Source: Actinoplanes sp. L3-i22
Lineage (GTDB): Bacteria > Actinomycetota > Actinomycetes > Mycobacteriales > Micromonosporaceae
NCBI RefSeq assembly: GCF_019704555.1
Contig: NZ_AP024745.1
Location: 165,001-229,000 of the forward strand
Length of the DNA: 64,000 nucleotides
Direction of reading: 5' to 3'
Shown here: piece by piece, positions 9,476 through 17,478 of the stretch
Numbering within the stretch: the first letter of the stretch is position 1
Layout of the letters: each line of letters begins with the position of its first letter
The notes under the pieces: generated by a model
Told to the model about the DNA's origin: nothing
The model's input: the letters and a program-made list of their open reading frames with translations, nothing else
Databases searched by the model: none
Program-made: the position numbers and the translations under genes

Positions 9476-9952
9476 TCAGCGAGGCGGTTCCTGGCGGCGC
9501 TGCAGGACGTCGTCCACCGCGCTCCCGTACACGTGCCCCGGGGCGGTGGCACCCGCGCCGGCGCTCTGGGCGACCAGCGCGTCCCGGATCTCGGTGAGCA
9601 GCTTGACCTCTTCGCTGGGCGACTTCGGCGGGGGCTCCTCGCCGCGGCGACGACGCTCGGCCAGCTTGTTCAGCGGGTAGACGACCAGGAAGTAGAGGAC
9701 CGCGGCGGTCAGCAGGAAGGTGATGACCGAGTTGATGAAGGTGGCGTAGTCGAACTCCACCTTGCGGATGTAGAACTTCCCGGCGGAGAGACCGGTGCCA
9801 CCGCTCATCACCTGGATCAGCGGCTTGAGGAAGCCGTTGGTGAGGCTGGTGACCACCGTGGTGAACGCGGCACCGATGACGACACCGACCGCCAGGTCGA
9901 CGACGTTGCCGCGCATGATGAAGTCTTTGAAGCCTTGGAACATTTTGCCCAC
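9476..9952 (-). CDS. mscL: large-conductance mechanosensitive channel MscL
   Basis: This is a 158-residue homolog of MscL, the pentameric channel that opens under membrane tension to release solutes during osmotic downshock. It has the amphipathic N-terminus MFQGFKDFIMRGNVVDLAVGVVIGAAF leading into the first membrane helix, then a periplasmic loop. The second helix is TFINSVITFLLTAAVLYFLVV. The charged cluster RRRRGEE precedes a longer-than-usual C-terminal helix and Ala/Gly tail. I chose the GTG at 9950-9952, six bases after AGGAG. A TTG two codons upstream and an ATG three codons downstream are alternatives. Confidence 0.95.
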   Translation of the reverse strand: MGKMFQGFKDFIMRGNVVDLAVGVVIGAAFTTVVTSLTNGFLKPLIQVMSGGTGLSAGKFYIRKVEFDYATFINSVITFLLTAAVLYFLVVYPLNKLAERRRRGEEPPPKSPSEEVKLLTEIRDALVAQSAGAGATAPGHVYGSAVDDVLQRRQEPPR

Positions 9953-10053
9953 GAGCAACTCCTGGAGGCCGGGAACGAATCCGGCATCGGGTTCCCGTTG
10001 CCGGTCGGCGACAAACTACGCGCCGACCGGTGTCCGCGTCGAAACGCCGGGCC

Positions 10054-10407
10054 TCAGTCGAGCGCCGGTTCCTCGGCGCTGACCGCCTCGTCCACCGTGG
10101 GGTAGGTGTGCAGCACCTCGACCAGGCCGCTCACCTCGAGGATGCGGAGCACACCGCGCTGCGGTGCGGCCAGCCGGACCGTGCCGCCGGCGTCGTCGGT
10201 GCTGTTCTTCGCACGGACGAAAACGGACAGGCCGGTCGAGTCGCAGAACGAGACCTCGGCCAGGTTGAAGACCAGACGGGTCCGGCCCTTCTCCAGCAGG
10301 TCGCTGATCTGGTCCTGCAGTTGCGGGGCGGTGGCCATGTCGAGCTCGCCCGCCACCGACACGACGACCATGTCGCCGCGCTGTTCGGTCTGCACCGTCA
10401 AGGACAT
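10054..10407 (-). CDS. STAS-domain anti-sigma factor antagonist
   Basis: This 117-residue protein is a single STAS domain of the SpoIIAA/RsbV type. The signature VSFCDSTGLSVFVRAK contains the serine expected to be phosphorylated by an anti-sigma kinase. The dephosphorylated form would bind the kinase and free its sigma factor. AGGAGGTCCC precedes the ATG closely. It is divergent from the rsbR-like gene with about 170 bases between, so it may respond to the same signals. No cognate sigma gene is in the window. Confidence 0.9.
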   Translation of the reverse strand: MSLTVQTEQRGDMVVVSVAGELDMATAPQLQDQISDLLEKGRTRLVFNLAEVSFCDSTGLSVFVRAKNSTDDAGGTVRLAAPQRGVLRILEVSGLVEVLHTYPTVDEAVSAEEPALD

Positions 10408-10478
10408 TCCGGGACCTCCTGTTATTTGCTGAACGGTACTCCACGTACCCAGGGGATGCGCGCGCTGGGATGAAGGTC

Positions 10479-10507
10479 TTGACCCTGCCCGTTACTTGGT
10501 CTACAGC
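10479..10507 (+). promoter_or_regulatory. candidate promoter of the rsbRST-like operon
   Basis: TTGACC (10479-10484) and TACAGC (10502-10507) are separated by 17 bases, a reasonable housekeeping-type promoter 74 bases before the chosen start of the rsbR-like gene. The -10 matches only moderately. Confidence 0.4.
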
Positions 10508-10580
10508 AATTAACGGACATCCTGATGGTAAAGTCCGGCCGTTGTGCAGGGATCGTGCGGTGGTGGGGGAGGCGGCAGCG

Positions 10581-11438
10581 GTGGCGCTGGGTCCGGATGA
10601 GGCAGGCCGCTTAGCGGACCTGCTCAAGGAGCACGCCGACGGGCTTTCCGCCCGGTGGGCCGAGCTGATCGGCGCCGGGTTGCAGGGGAGGATGAGCCGG
10701 CCCGAGTTGGAGCGGCAGACCCGTGACCTGCAGAAGGGCTTCCAGCAGGCGTTCGCCGGCGGTGCCCGGGACCTGGTCGACGAGGAGGCCGGCGAGCTCC
10801 GCGCGCAGCTCAGCGAGCTGTCGAACAATCGGGCTCGGCAGGGCTTCTCCGCGAACGAGACCGCGATCAGCGTCTTCTCCTTCAAGGACGCGGTCCTCGA
10901 GGTGATCGGTGACACCAGCGACTCGCGGATCCTGCGGGACTTCGTGGCCTTCTCCGGCTTCGTCGACCGGGCCGCGCTGTTCACCTTCGACGCGTACGTC
11001 CGGGTCCGTGAGGCCCTGATCGCCGACCAGGCCGAGCAGCTGCTGGAGCTCTCCACGCCGGTGGTCAAGCTGTGGGAGGGTGTGGTGGCCGTTCCGCTGG
11101 TCGGCACCCTCGACTCGGCCCGCGCCCAGGTGGTGATGGAGCGCCTGCTGCAGACGCTGGTGGACACCGGCTCGCCGTACGCGATCATCGACATCACCGG
11201 TGTCCCGGCGGTCGACACCCAGGTCGCCCAGCACATCCTGAAGACCGTGGTGGCGGCCCGGCTGATGGGCGCCGACTGCATCATCTCCGGGATCCGGCCG
11301 CAGATCGCGCAGACCATCGTCGCGCTCGGCATCGAGTTCGGCGACATCGCGACCAAGGCCTCGCTGGCCGACGCGCTGCGCTACGTCCTCGGCCAGAAGA
11401 ACTACCGGGGCAGCCAGGCCAAGCGGACGGAGCACTGA
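10581..11438 (+). CDS. RsbR-like stressosome protein (sensor plus STAS)
   Basis: The 285-residue protein has the RsbR layout. An all-helical N-terminal sensor domain (about 1-150) resembles the RsbR_N non-haem globin fold. It is followed by a C-terminal STAS domain (about 165-275) with DITGVPAVDTQVAQHI, the segment holding the threonines (Thr206, Thr213) that RsbT-type kinases modify. With RsbS it would build the stressosome scaffold. I chose the GTG at 10581 because GGGGGAGG ends nine bases upstream; longer in-frame starts lack a ribosome-binding site. It is the first gene of a six-gene overlapping operon. The stop is 1 base before the next start. Confidence 0.9.
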   Translation: MALGPDEAGRLADLLKEHADGLSARWAELIGAGLQGRMSRPELERQTRDLQKGFQQAFAGGARDLVDEEAGELRAQLSELSNNRARQGFSANETAISVFSFKDAVLEVIGDTSDSRILRDFVAFSGFVDRAALFTFDAYVRVREALIADQAEQLLELSTPVVKLWEGVVAVPLVGTLDSARAQVVMERLLQTLVDTGSPYAIIDITGVPAVDTQVAQHILKTVVAARLMGADCIISGIRPQIAQTIVALGIEFGDIATKASLADALRYVLGQKNYRGSQAKRTEH

Positions 11439-11439
11439 C

Positions 11440-11859
11440 GTGGAACGTGTCCCGGTCCTGAAGATCGGCGACATCCTCCTGGTCTCCATCCAGATCGACA
11501 TGGAGGACCAGGTCGCCCTGCAGCTGCAGGAGGACCTGGCCGACAAGATCGTGGGCACCGGCTGCCACGGTGTGATCATCGACATCAGCGCGCTCGACAT
11601 CGTCGACTCGTTCGTCGGCCGGACCCTGGCCACCATCGCGTCGGTCTCCCGGGTGCTGGACGCCGAGACCGTGGTGGTCGGCATGCGGCCGGCGGTGGCG
11701 ATCACCCTGGTCGAGCTGGGACTCTCGCTGCCGGGGATCCGGACCGCGCTCAACGTCGATCTCGGCATCGAGCTGCTGGCCCGCCACCGCGCCGAGACCG
11801 ATTTCGAGTTCGCCGACGACGAGGATGAGGCCGACCCGGCAGCGGTACTCGCGCCGTGA
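11440..11859 (+). CDS. RsbS-like stressosome STAS protein
   Basis: This 139-residue single STAS domain protein has the RsbS motif ALDIVDSFVGRTLATIA, with Ser57 as the likely phosphorylation site. RsbS proteins form the stressosome core with RsbR and hold the kinase RsbT in resting cells. A 25-residue acidic tail (FADDEDEADP) extends past the domain and is not typical of Bacillus RsbS. The GTG start follows the rsbR-like stop by one base. The end overlaps the rsbT-like start by 4 bases (GTGA), so translation is probably coupled. Confidence 0.9.
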   Translation: MERVPVLKIGDILLVSIQIDMEDQVALQLQEDLADKIVGTGCHGVIIDISALDIVDSFVGRTLATIASVSRVLDAETVVVGMRPAVAITLVELGLSLPGIRTALNVDLGIELLARHRAETDFEFADDEDEADPAAVLAP

Positions 11860-12260
11860 ACGGGGAGAGCCGGCAGGTCCCGGTCGTCACCGACCAGGAC
11901 GTGGTGCGGGTCCGGCAGTTGGTACGCACCGTCGCGGTGGACGCCAAGCTCTCCCTGGTCGACCAGACCAAGCTGGTCACCGCGGCCAGTGAGCTGGCTC
12001 GGAACACCCTGGTCTACGGCGGCGGTGGCACCGTCGACGTGACCCGGGTGCGCAACGAGATCCGGAACGGGATCCGCATCGTTTTCGCCGACCAGGGACC
12101 GGGTATCGCGGACCTCGACCTGGCGCTCACCGACGGCTACACCACCGGCGGGGGCCTGGGTCTGGGCTTGAGTGGTGCCCGCCGGCTGGTCGACGAGTTC
12201 GCTATCGACACCGCGCCCGGTCAGGGCACGACGATCACGATCACCAAATGGTGCCGATGA
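11856..12260 (+). CDS. RsbT-like serine/threonine switch kinase
   Basis: This is a 134-residue GHKL ATPase of the RsbT family. The N box ELARNTLVYG has Glu46 and Asn50, G1 is DQGPGI at 79-84, and G2 is GGGLGLGL at 98-105. All catalytic elements look intact. It should phosphorylate the RsbR and RsbS STAS domains under stress. Once released it should act on a downstream partner, classically a PP2C phosphatase. Overlaps of 4 bases on both sides tie it to the genes around it. Confidence 0.93.
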   Translation: MNGESRQVPVVTDQDVVRVRQLVRTVAVDAKLSLVDQTKLVTAASELARNTLVYGGGGTVDVTRVRNEIRNGIRIVFADQGPGIADLDLALTDGYTTGGGLGLGLSGARRLVDEFAIDTAPGQGTTITITKWCR

Positions 12261-13288
12261 GCGGAGGAACGGTGGCGTCCCTACCCGAAGGACTCCTCGA
12301 TGAAGGGGTCTGGTTCCGGGTGGAAGCCGCCGGGACGGCCGCGGCTGTCCGCCGTACCGCCGAGCGTCTCGCCGCTGACCTCGCGATGCCGGAGAAGCGG
12401 ATCGCGGACCTCGCGATCGTCGCCGCGGAAGCGGCGGGCAACCTGGTCAAACATGCTCAGCAGGGCACCATGCTGGTCCGCACGATCCGTACCGCGGAGC
12501 AGGCCGGCGTCGAGATGATCGCCATCGACAGCGGGCCGGGGATCGCCGACGTGGCGCACGCGCTGGGCGACGGGCACTCCACCGCCGGCACCCTGGGTAT
12601 CGGCCTCGGCGCGATCCTGCGCCAGGCCAGCCGCTGGGACATCTACTCGCTGCCCGGCAAGGGCACCGTTCTGTCCATGCAGGTGTGGCCGGGGCCCGCG
12701 CCCGCGCCGGACTGGGCGGCCGGCCTGACCCGGCCGATCACCGGCGAGACGGTGAGCGGCGACGCGGTCGCCAGCCGCGAGGTGGACGGCCGGCACCAGA
12801 TGCTGGTCAGCGACGGTCTGGGGCACGGCGGGCTGGCCGCGGCCGCGTCGCACGAGGCGGTCCGGGTGTTCCGGCAGACTCCGGCGGCGCCGCCGGCCGC
12901 GGTGGTCGAGGCGCTGCACCGGACGCTCGGGCACACCCGGGGGGCCGCGCTCGCCGTCGCCGAGCTCGACCCGGTGGCCGGTGTGGTCCGCTACGCCGGG
13001 CTGGGCAACATCTCCGGGACGGTGTTCGGCCCGGACGGCACCCGGCGCGGCATGATCTCGATGCCGGGCATCGCCGGGCACCAGCGCCGCCAGATCCGGG
13101 AGTACGACTACCCCATGCTTCCCGGCTCGATCGTGGTGATGCACAGCGACGGCCTGGTCGACCGGTGGAACCCGGCGGAGTACCCGGGGCTGCTGACCCG
13201 CTCGATCGAGTTGATCGCCGGCACCGTGCTGCGCGACGCCGGAACCCGCCGGGACGACGCCGGCGTTCTCGTGGCCCGGTTGCCGTGA
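12257..13288 (+). CDS. fusion of RsbT/RsbW-like kinase and RsbX-like PP2C phosphatase
   Basis: The 343-residue protein joins two opposing activities. Residues about 20-145 form a GHKL kinase domain with an N box (Glu58, Asn62 in AEAAGNLVKHA), DSGPGI at 91-96 and a glycine lid GTLGIGLG. Residues about 165-343 form a SpoIIE/RsbX-type PP2C phosphatase with SDGLGHG at 185-191, HSDGLVDRW and RRDDAGVLV providing the metal-binding aspartates. In Bacillus, RsbX resets the stressosome by dephosphorylating RsbR and RsbS. Here a kinase is attached. The ATG at 12257 overlaps the rsbT-like stop (ATGA). An ATG three codons upstream is possible. Confidence 0.88.
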   Translation: MSGGTVASLPEGLLDEGVWFRVEAAGTAAAVRRTAERLAADLAMPEKRIADLAIVAAEAAGNLVKHAQQGTMLVRTIRTAEQAGVEMIAIDSGPGIADVAHALGDGHSTAGTLGIGLGAILRQASRWDIYSLPGKGTVLSMQVWPGPAPAPDWAAGLTRPITGETVSGDAVASREVDGRHQMLVSDGLGHGGLAAAASHEAVRVFRQTPAAPPAAVVEALHRTLGHTRGAALAVAELDPVAGVVRYAGLGNISGTVFGPDGTRRGMISMPGIAGHQRRQIREYDYPMLPGSIVVMHSDGLVDRWNPAEYPGLLTRSIELIAGTVLRDAGTRRDDAGVLVARLP

Positions 13289-14634
13289 CCGGTACCGAGC
13301 TGCTGATGCGCACGCGCCTGCGGGTTGAGCAGGACATTTTCGCGGTGCGGCAGCTCGGCCGCGAGGTGGCCCGGGCGGTCGGTCTGGAGACGCAGGACCA
13401 GACCCGGGTGGCGACCGCGCTGAGTGAGGTCTGCCGGGTGCTGCTGGCGACCGGTCCGGAAACCGACGTCACGTTCGCGGTCGACCCGTACGGGGTACCA
13501 AGCCTTCAGGTGACAATGGCGCATTCGGCGAAGGGCGGGACATCCCGTCTGGCCGAGCAGTTGCAGCTGGTCGGCCGTCTGGTCGACACGATGGAGGTCG
13601 ACGATGAGGGTGTGGGTACGACGGTCCGGATGGCACGGCGCCTACCGCTCGGCGCCCCGGTCCTGACACCGACCCGAATGGACGAGATACGCGCCGGCCT
13701 GGCCGAACACGTGCCGGGCAGCCCCCTGGACGAGCTCGCGGTGCAGAACCAGCAGCTCATCGTCGCACTGGACGAGGTGCGCGCGCAGCGTGACGACCTG
13801 GCTCGGCTGAACGCCGAGCTGGAGGAGACGAACCGCGGCGTGATGGCCCTCTACCACCAGCTCTCCGACGAGCTGGAGGAGACCAATCGCGGCGTGGTCG
13901 CGCTCTACGCCGAGCTGGACGAGAAGTCCGTGCAGCTGCGGGCGGCCAGCGAGGCGAAGAGCCGGTTCCTGGCCAACGTCAGCCACGAGCTGCGCGCCCC
14001 GGTCACCGCGATCATCGGGCTCGGGCGGCTGATCACCGACTCCTCGTCGGACGACCTCACCGAGGAGCAGAGCCGCCAGGTGGAGCTGATCCGCGGCTCG
14101 GCGACCGACCTGCTGACCCTGGTCAACGGCCTGCTCGACCTGGCCAAGGCGGAGGCCGGCCGGCTTGAGCCGAACTGGTCCGACGTCGACCTCAAGGCGA
14201 TGTTCGGGCAGCTCCGGGGCACGCTCCGGCCGCTGGCGACCCGACCCGAGGTGGAGTTCGTGGTGGACGAGCCAGCGGTGCTGAGCATGCGCTCGGACGA
14301 GGTGCTGCTCGCCCAGGTGCTGCGTAACCTGCTGACCAACGCGCTGAAGTTCACCGAGGCCGGCTCGGTCCGGCTGAGCGTGCGCCGGGCCGGCGCCGAG
14401 CTCGAGTTCGTGGTCGCGGACACCGGCACCGGCATCCCACCTGAACTGCACGAACGTGTCTTCGAGGAGTTCTATCAGGTGCCCGGGAGCAAGCCGATCA
14501 GCGGCCGGGGCACCGGCCTGGGCCTGCCCTACGCGCGCCGGCTGGCCGGAATCCTGGGCGGCGGCCTGCGGGTGGACTCGGTCCCCGGCGAGGGCAGCAC
14601 GTTCACCCTTCAGCTGCCGGTCGACCCGTCATGA
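13285..14634 (+). CDS. histidine kinase with degenerate RsbT-like N-terminal domain
   Basis: In this 449-residue protein, residues 1-125 align by eye with RsbT, but the catalytic asparagine is replaced (Glu48 followed by Val52) and the DxGxG box is missing, so the domain is probably a binding module. A coiled coil with two LEETNRGVxALY repeats (about 150-222) leads to a HisKA domain with His234 in FLANVSHELRAPV. A complete HATPase follows (LRNLLTNALKF, DTGTGIP, GRGTGLGL). There are no membrane segments, so the kinase is cytoplasmic. It starts by GTGA overlap with the previous gene and ends by ATGA overlap with the receiver-phosphatase gene, its likely phosphotransfer partner. Confidence 0.88.
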   Translation: MTGTELLMRTRLRVEQDIFAVRQLGREVARAVGLETQDQTRVATALSEVCRVLLATGPETDVTFAVDPYGVPSLQVTMAHSAKGGTSRLAEQLQLVGRLVDTMEVDDEGVGTTVRMARRLPLGAPVLTPTRMDEIRAGLAEHVPGSPLDELAVQNQQLIVALDEVRAQRDDLARLNAELEETNRGVMALYHQLSDELEETNRGVVALYAELDEKSVQLRAASEAKSRFLANVSHELRAPVTAIIGLGRLITDSSSDDLTEEQSRQVELIRGSATDLLTLVNGLLDLAKAEAGRLEPNWSDVDLKAMFGQLRGTLRPLATRPEVEFVVDEPAVLSMRSDEVLLAQVLRNLLTNALKFTEAGSVRLSVRRAGAELEFVVADTGTGIPPELHERVFEEFYQVPGSKPISGRGTGLGLPYARRLAGILGGGLRVDSVPGEGSTFTLQLPVDPS

Positions 14635-16202
14635 CCGAATTTGCCCGTCCGGAGCGGCCCACGAGCCCCGGGAAGGCCACTGTCCTGGTCGTCGACGACA
14701 GCGCCACCAAGCGGTACCTGCTGGTGAGCTGGCTGACCCGGGCCGGGTTCAGCGTCGTCGAGGCGGAGACCGGCGGCGAGGCGCTGCGCAAGCTGGCCGA
14801 GGACGACATCGAGGCCGACCTCGTCGTGCTGGACGTGAAGTTGCCGGACATGAGCGGTTTCGAGGTCTGCGAGAGAATCAAGACCGATTCGCGGTACGGC
14901 GTTCTCCCCGTCATCCACGTGTCCGCCCACGCCGTGGATGTGAACGACCGGACCCAGGGCCTGAACCGGGGCGCGGACGCGTACCTGGTCGAGCCGATCG
15001 AGCCGGACGAGCTGATCGCGACCGCGCAGGCGGTGCTCCGCTACTACCGGGCGCGCCAGCGGGCCGAGCTGCTCGCCGCGCGGATGGTCCGGCTGGCCGA
15101 GACCACGCTGGCGATCAACTCGGCGTCGACGCTGCCCGAGCTGCTGGAAGCGGCCGCGCTCGGGGCCGCGGACATCTTCGGCGGGCCGGTCGTGGTGGTC
15201 GCCGAGACGTCCGAGGGGGAGAGTCTGGCCGCGGCGGGGCCGCCCCCGGTCGTACGCAAATGGGCTGTTCCTCGTCACCGCGTAGCGGTGGGGTCTTTGG
15301 TGCGAACGGACGAAACGGCTGATTGGGACGTCGTCGAGTGGCCGGCGGGGGAAACCGTCGCGGTCGCCGCCGCCCGGTTGCGGGTCGACCGGCCGCCGGT
15401 CTACGTCGCGGTCTCCGGCAGCTCGCAGACGCCCGGCTTCCCGGTGCTGCGGCAGCTGTCCCAGGCGGTCGCGGCCGCGGTCGAGGCACAGCGGTCGTTC
15501 GACGAGGAGCACCGGATCGCGGTCACCCTGCAGCGCAGCCTGCTGCAGTCGCGGCTGCCCGAGGTGCCGGGCATCGAGCTGGCCGTGCGGTACGAGCCGG
15601 CCGGCGCGCAGACCGAGGTCGGCGGCGACTTCTACGAGCTGACCGTGCTGGACGGCAAGCTGCTGGTGGCGATCGGGGACGTGGCCGGGCACTCGCTGCA
15701 CGCGGCCACGGTGATGGCCGAGCTGCGGCACGCGGTCCGGGCGTACGCGGTCGAGGGGCATTCGCCGGGCGCCGTGCTCGAACTGGCCAACCGGTTCATG
15801 CGGACCGTCCTGCCCACCGACTCCGCGACGTTGTGCCTGTTCACGCTGGACCCGGCGACCGGCCGGATCCGGATGGCGTCGGCCGGCCACCTGCCGCCGC
15901 TGCTGCACGTCGACGGCGAGGTGCACTACCTGAAGCCGCGTGGCGCGCTGCTCGGCCTGGACGCGCCGGCCCGCGCCGAGCAGGAGCTCGAACTGCCGCG
16001 CGGGGGCACGCTGGTGCTCTACACCGACGGGCTGATCGAGCGCCGCGACGCGGACATCGACGACGGGCTGCGGGCACTGGCCGCGTGCGCCGCCGAGGTC
16101 GAGCCGGACCTGGACGCCTTCTGCAGCCGGCTGCTCACGCAGCTCGGCGGCTCCGGCGACCAGGCCGACGACATCGCGGTGGTCGCGCTCCGCCGCATCT
16201 AG
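14631..16202 (+). CDS. response regulator with PP2C (SpoIIE) phosphatase output
   Basis: The 523-residue protein has a receiver domain (about 17-135; acidic pair VVDDS, phospho-acceptor Asp68 in LDVKLPD). The usual receiver lysine is replaced by Glu121 in LVEPIEP. A GAF-like middle region (about 150-290) and a SpoIIE phosphatase domain (about 300-523) follow. Metal-binding motifs are EVGGDFYE, IGDVAGHS, YTDGLIERR and DQADDIAVV. It fits the RsbU/RssB-like output class, in which phosphorylation or partner binding sets phosphatase activity towards a STAS antagonist. It is the last gene of the operon and abuts a gene remnant. Confidence 0.92.
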   Translation: MTEFARPERPTSPGKATVLVVDDSATKRYLLVSWLTRAGFSVVEAETGGEALRKLAEDDIEADLVVLDVKLPDMSGFEVCERIKTDSRYGVLPVIHVSAHAVDVNDRTQGLNRGADAYLVEPIEPDELIATAQAVLRYYRARQRAELLAARMVRLAETTLAINSASTLPELLEAAALGAADIFGGPVVVVAETSEGESLAAAGPPPVVRKWAVPRHRVAVGSLVRTDETADWDVVEWPAGETVAVAAARLRVDRPPVYVAVSGSSQTPGFPVLRQLSQAVAAAVEAQRSFDEEHRIAVTLQRSLLQSRLPEVPGIELAVRYEPAGAQTEVGGDFYELTVLDGKLLVAIGDVAGHSLHAATVMAELRHAVRAYAVEGHSPGAVLELANRFMRTVLPTDSATLCLFTLDPATGRIRMASAGHLPPLLHVDGEVHYLKPRGALLGLDAPARAEQELELPRGGTLVLYTDGLIERRDADIDDGLRALAACAAEVEPDLDAFCSRLLTQLGGSGDQADDIAVVALRRI

Positions 16203-16905
16203 GTCCGGCGTTCCTACGCCGAGCAGCGCCGGCATGCCGTCGTCGCTGTAGCTGTGCAGTTTCGCCTGGCCGTGCCAGAGCAGCACGGTCGCCGTGCCGG
16301 CGACAGCGGTGCCGCCCTCCGCGGCGGTGGTGCTGAGCGTGATCCGGTAGAGGCCGGACGGGGCCGGCTTGCCGTCCGGCTGGTAGCCGTTCCAGCCGAC
16401 CACGGCCGACCGGTCCACCGGGCCGCCGGTCACCGTCGCGACGACCGGGCCGACGCCGACCGGGGCGAAGGTCGCGCTCCACGACGCGATCGGGTGGCTC
16501 AGCTGGAAGGTCTGGTGCCAGCGGATCGTGTCGTCGGGGTACGTCCCGTCCGTGTTGGTGCTGGAGCTGACGACCGTGGCCGGGCTGCGGACGACACCGG
16601 CGTCGACCAGGTGCACGTTGTTCGCGGCGTCGGCATAGGCGACGTCGCCGCTGTACCTGTCGACGGCCCAGGTGATGTTGCGGTCGTCGGCCAGGGTGCC
16701 GTGAGCCAGGGTGCCGAGCGTGACCGCCGGCCCGGCAACGCCCCCGGTCAGGTCGTATCGCAGCAGGTCACCGCTGCCGGCGTCGTGCCGGACCAGGTAG
16801 CCGTCGCCGACCAGATACTGGGCGGCCGGCACCGGGATGTCGACGTTGCCGGTGAGACGGTGTCGCCGCCCAGGGCAATGAAGGCGCGGCGGGCAAGACC
16901 GGGCT
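16203..16905 (-). pseudogene. remnant of a secreted repeat/Ig-like protein
   Basis: The minus strand encodes an uninterrupted protein-like stretch with beta-rich segments: NVDIPVPAAQYLVGDGYLVRHD, NGYQPDGKPAPSGLYRITLST (a FlgD/Ig-like motif) and a C-terminal SYSDDGMPALLGVGT resembling FG-GAP/VCBS. It has no start codon in place. Reading continues into PGLARRAFIALGGDTV only after a frame change near 16858. The frame runs without its own stop into the antisense of the preceding operon, so homology-like sequence ends at about 16203. It looks like an internal fragment of a larger secreted protein left by deletion. The family assignment is by eye. Confidence 0.6.
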
Positions 16906-16934
16906 TGACGGTGGCTATTCACTCGGTGAATAGT
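16905..16934 (+). promoter_or_regulatory. PadR promoter with palindromic operator
   Basis: TTGACG (16905-16910) and AATAGT (16929-16934), spaced 18, form a promoter whose start would fall at the ATG at 16942 (leaderless). A perfect 8-3-8 palindrome CTATTCAC-TCG-GTGAATAG (16915-16933) covers the spacer and -10. This is a good candidate for autoregulation by the PadR protein. Confidence 0.6.
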
Positions 16935-16941
16935 AGCCGCC

Positions 16942-17478
16942 ATGTCCACCGCACACGTCCTGCTCGGGTTGCTGGCCGGCGGCCCCCGGCACGGGTATGA
17001 CCTGAAACGGGCGCACGACGACCGCCTGCCGCAGGCGAAGCCGCTGGCGTACGGGCAGGTCTACGCCACGCTCGGGCGGCTGGAGCGGGACGGCATGGTC
17101 ACTCAGTCCGGCCAGGATCAGGACGCCGGGCCGGAGCGGACGTCGTATCAGTTGACCGACCTCGGCCGGGAGCGGCTGGCCGGGTGGCTGACCGAGGTGG
17201 AGCCGCCCGCGCCGTACGTCGCGTCCACGCTCTTCAGCAAGGTCGTGGTCGCGCTGCTCGTCGCCGGGATCGAACAGACCACCGACTATCTGACCGCGCA
17301 GCGGGCCGCGCACGTGACCCGGATGCGTGAGCTGACCGCGATCAAGACCAGGCCCGGGGCGTCCGTCGGCGACATCGTCGCGGCGGATTACGCGATCGGG
17401 CACCTCGACGCCGACCTGCGCTGGTTGCAGACGACCATGTCGCGGGTCGCCGAGCTGCAGAAGGAAGTGACCGCATGA
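16942..17478 (+). CDS. PadR-family transcriptional regulator
   Basis: This 178-residue regulator has the PadR winged helix at residues 1-80 (HVLLGLLAGGPRHGYDLKR, QVYATLGRLERDGMV) and a C-terminal helical dimerisation domain (Vir_act_alpha_C type). PadR proteins usually repress neighbouring transporter genes until a ligand binds. It overlaps the ABC ATPase gene by 4 bases (ATGA) and heads a three-gene operon. A perfect palindrome overlaps its promoter. Confidence 0.92.
   Translation: MSTAHVLLGLLAGGPRHGYDLKRAHDDRLPQAKPLAYGQVYATLGRLERDGMVTQSGQDQDAGPERTSYQLTDLGRERLAGWLTEVEPPAPYVASTLFSKVVVALLVAGIEQTTDYLTAQRAAHVTRMRELTAIKTRPGASVGDIVAADYAIGHLDADLRWLQTTMSRVAELQKEVTA

Noticed and set aside
12685..13284. 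Upstream extension of the histidine kinase frame
   Set aside because: Residues before the GTG at 13285 are Arg/Gly-rich out-of-frame translation of the kinase-PP2C fusion gene. The 4-base overlap start fits the operon pattern.
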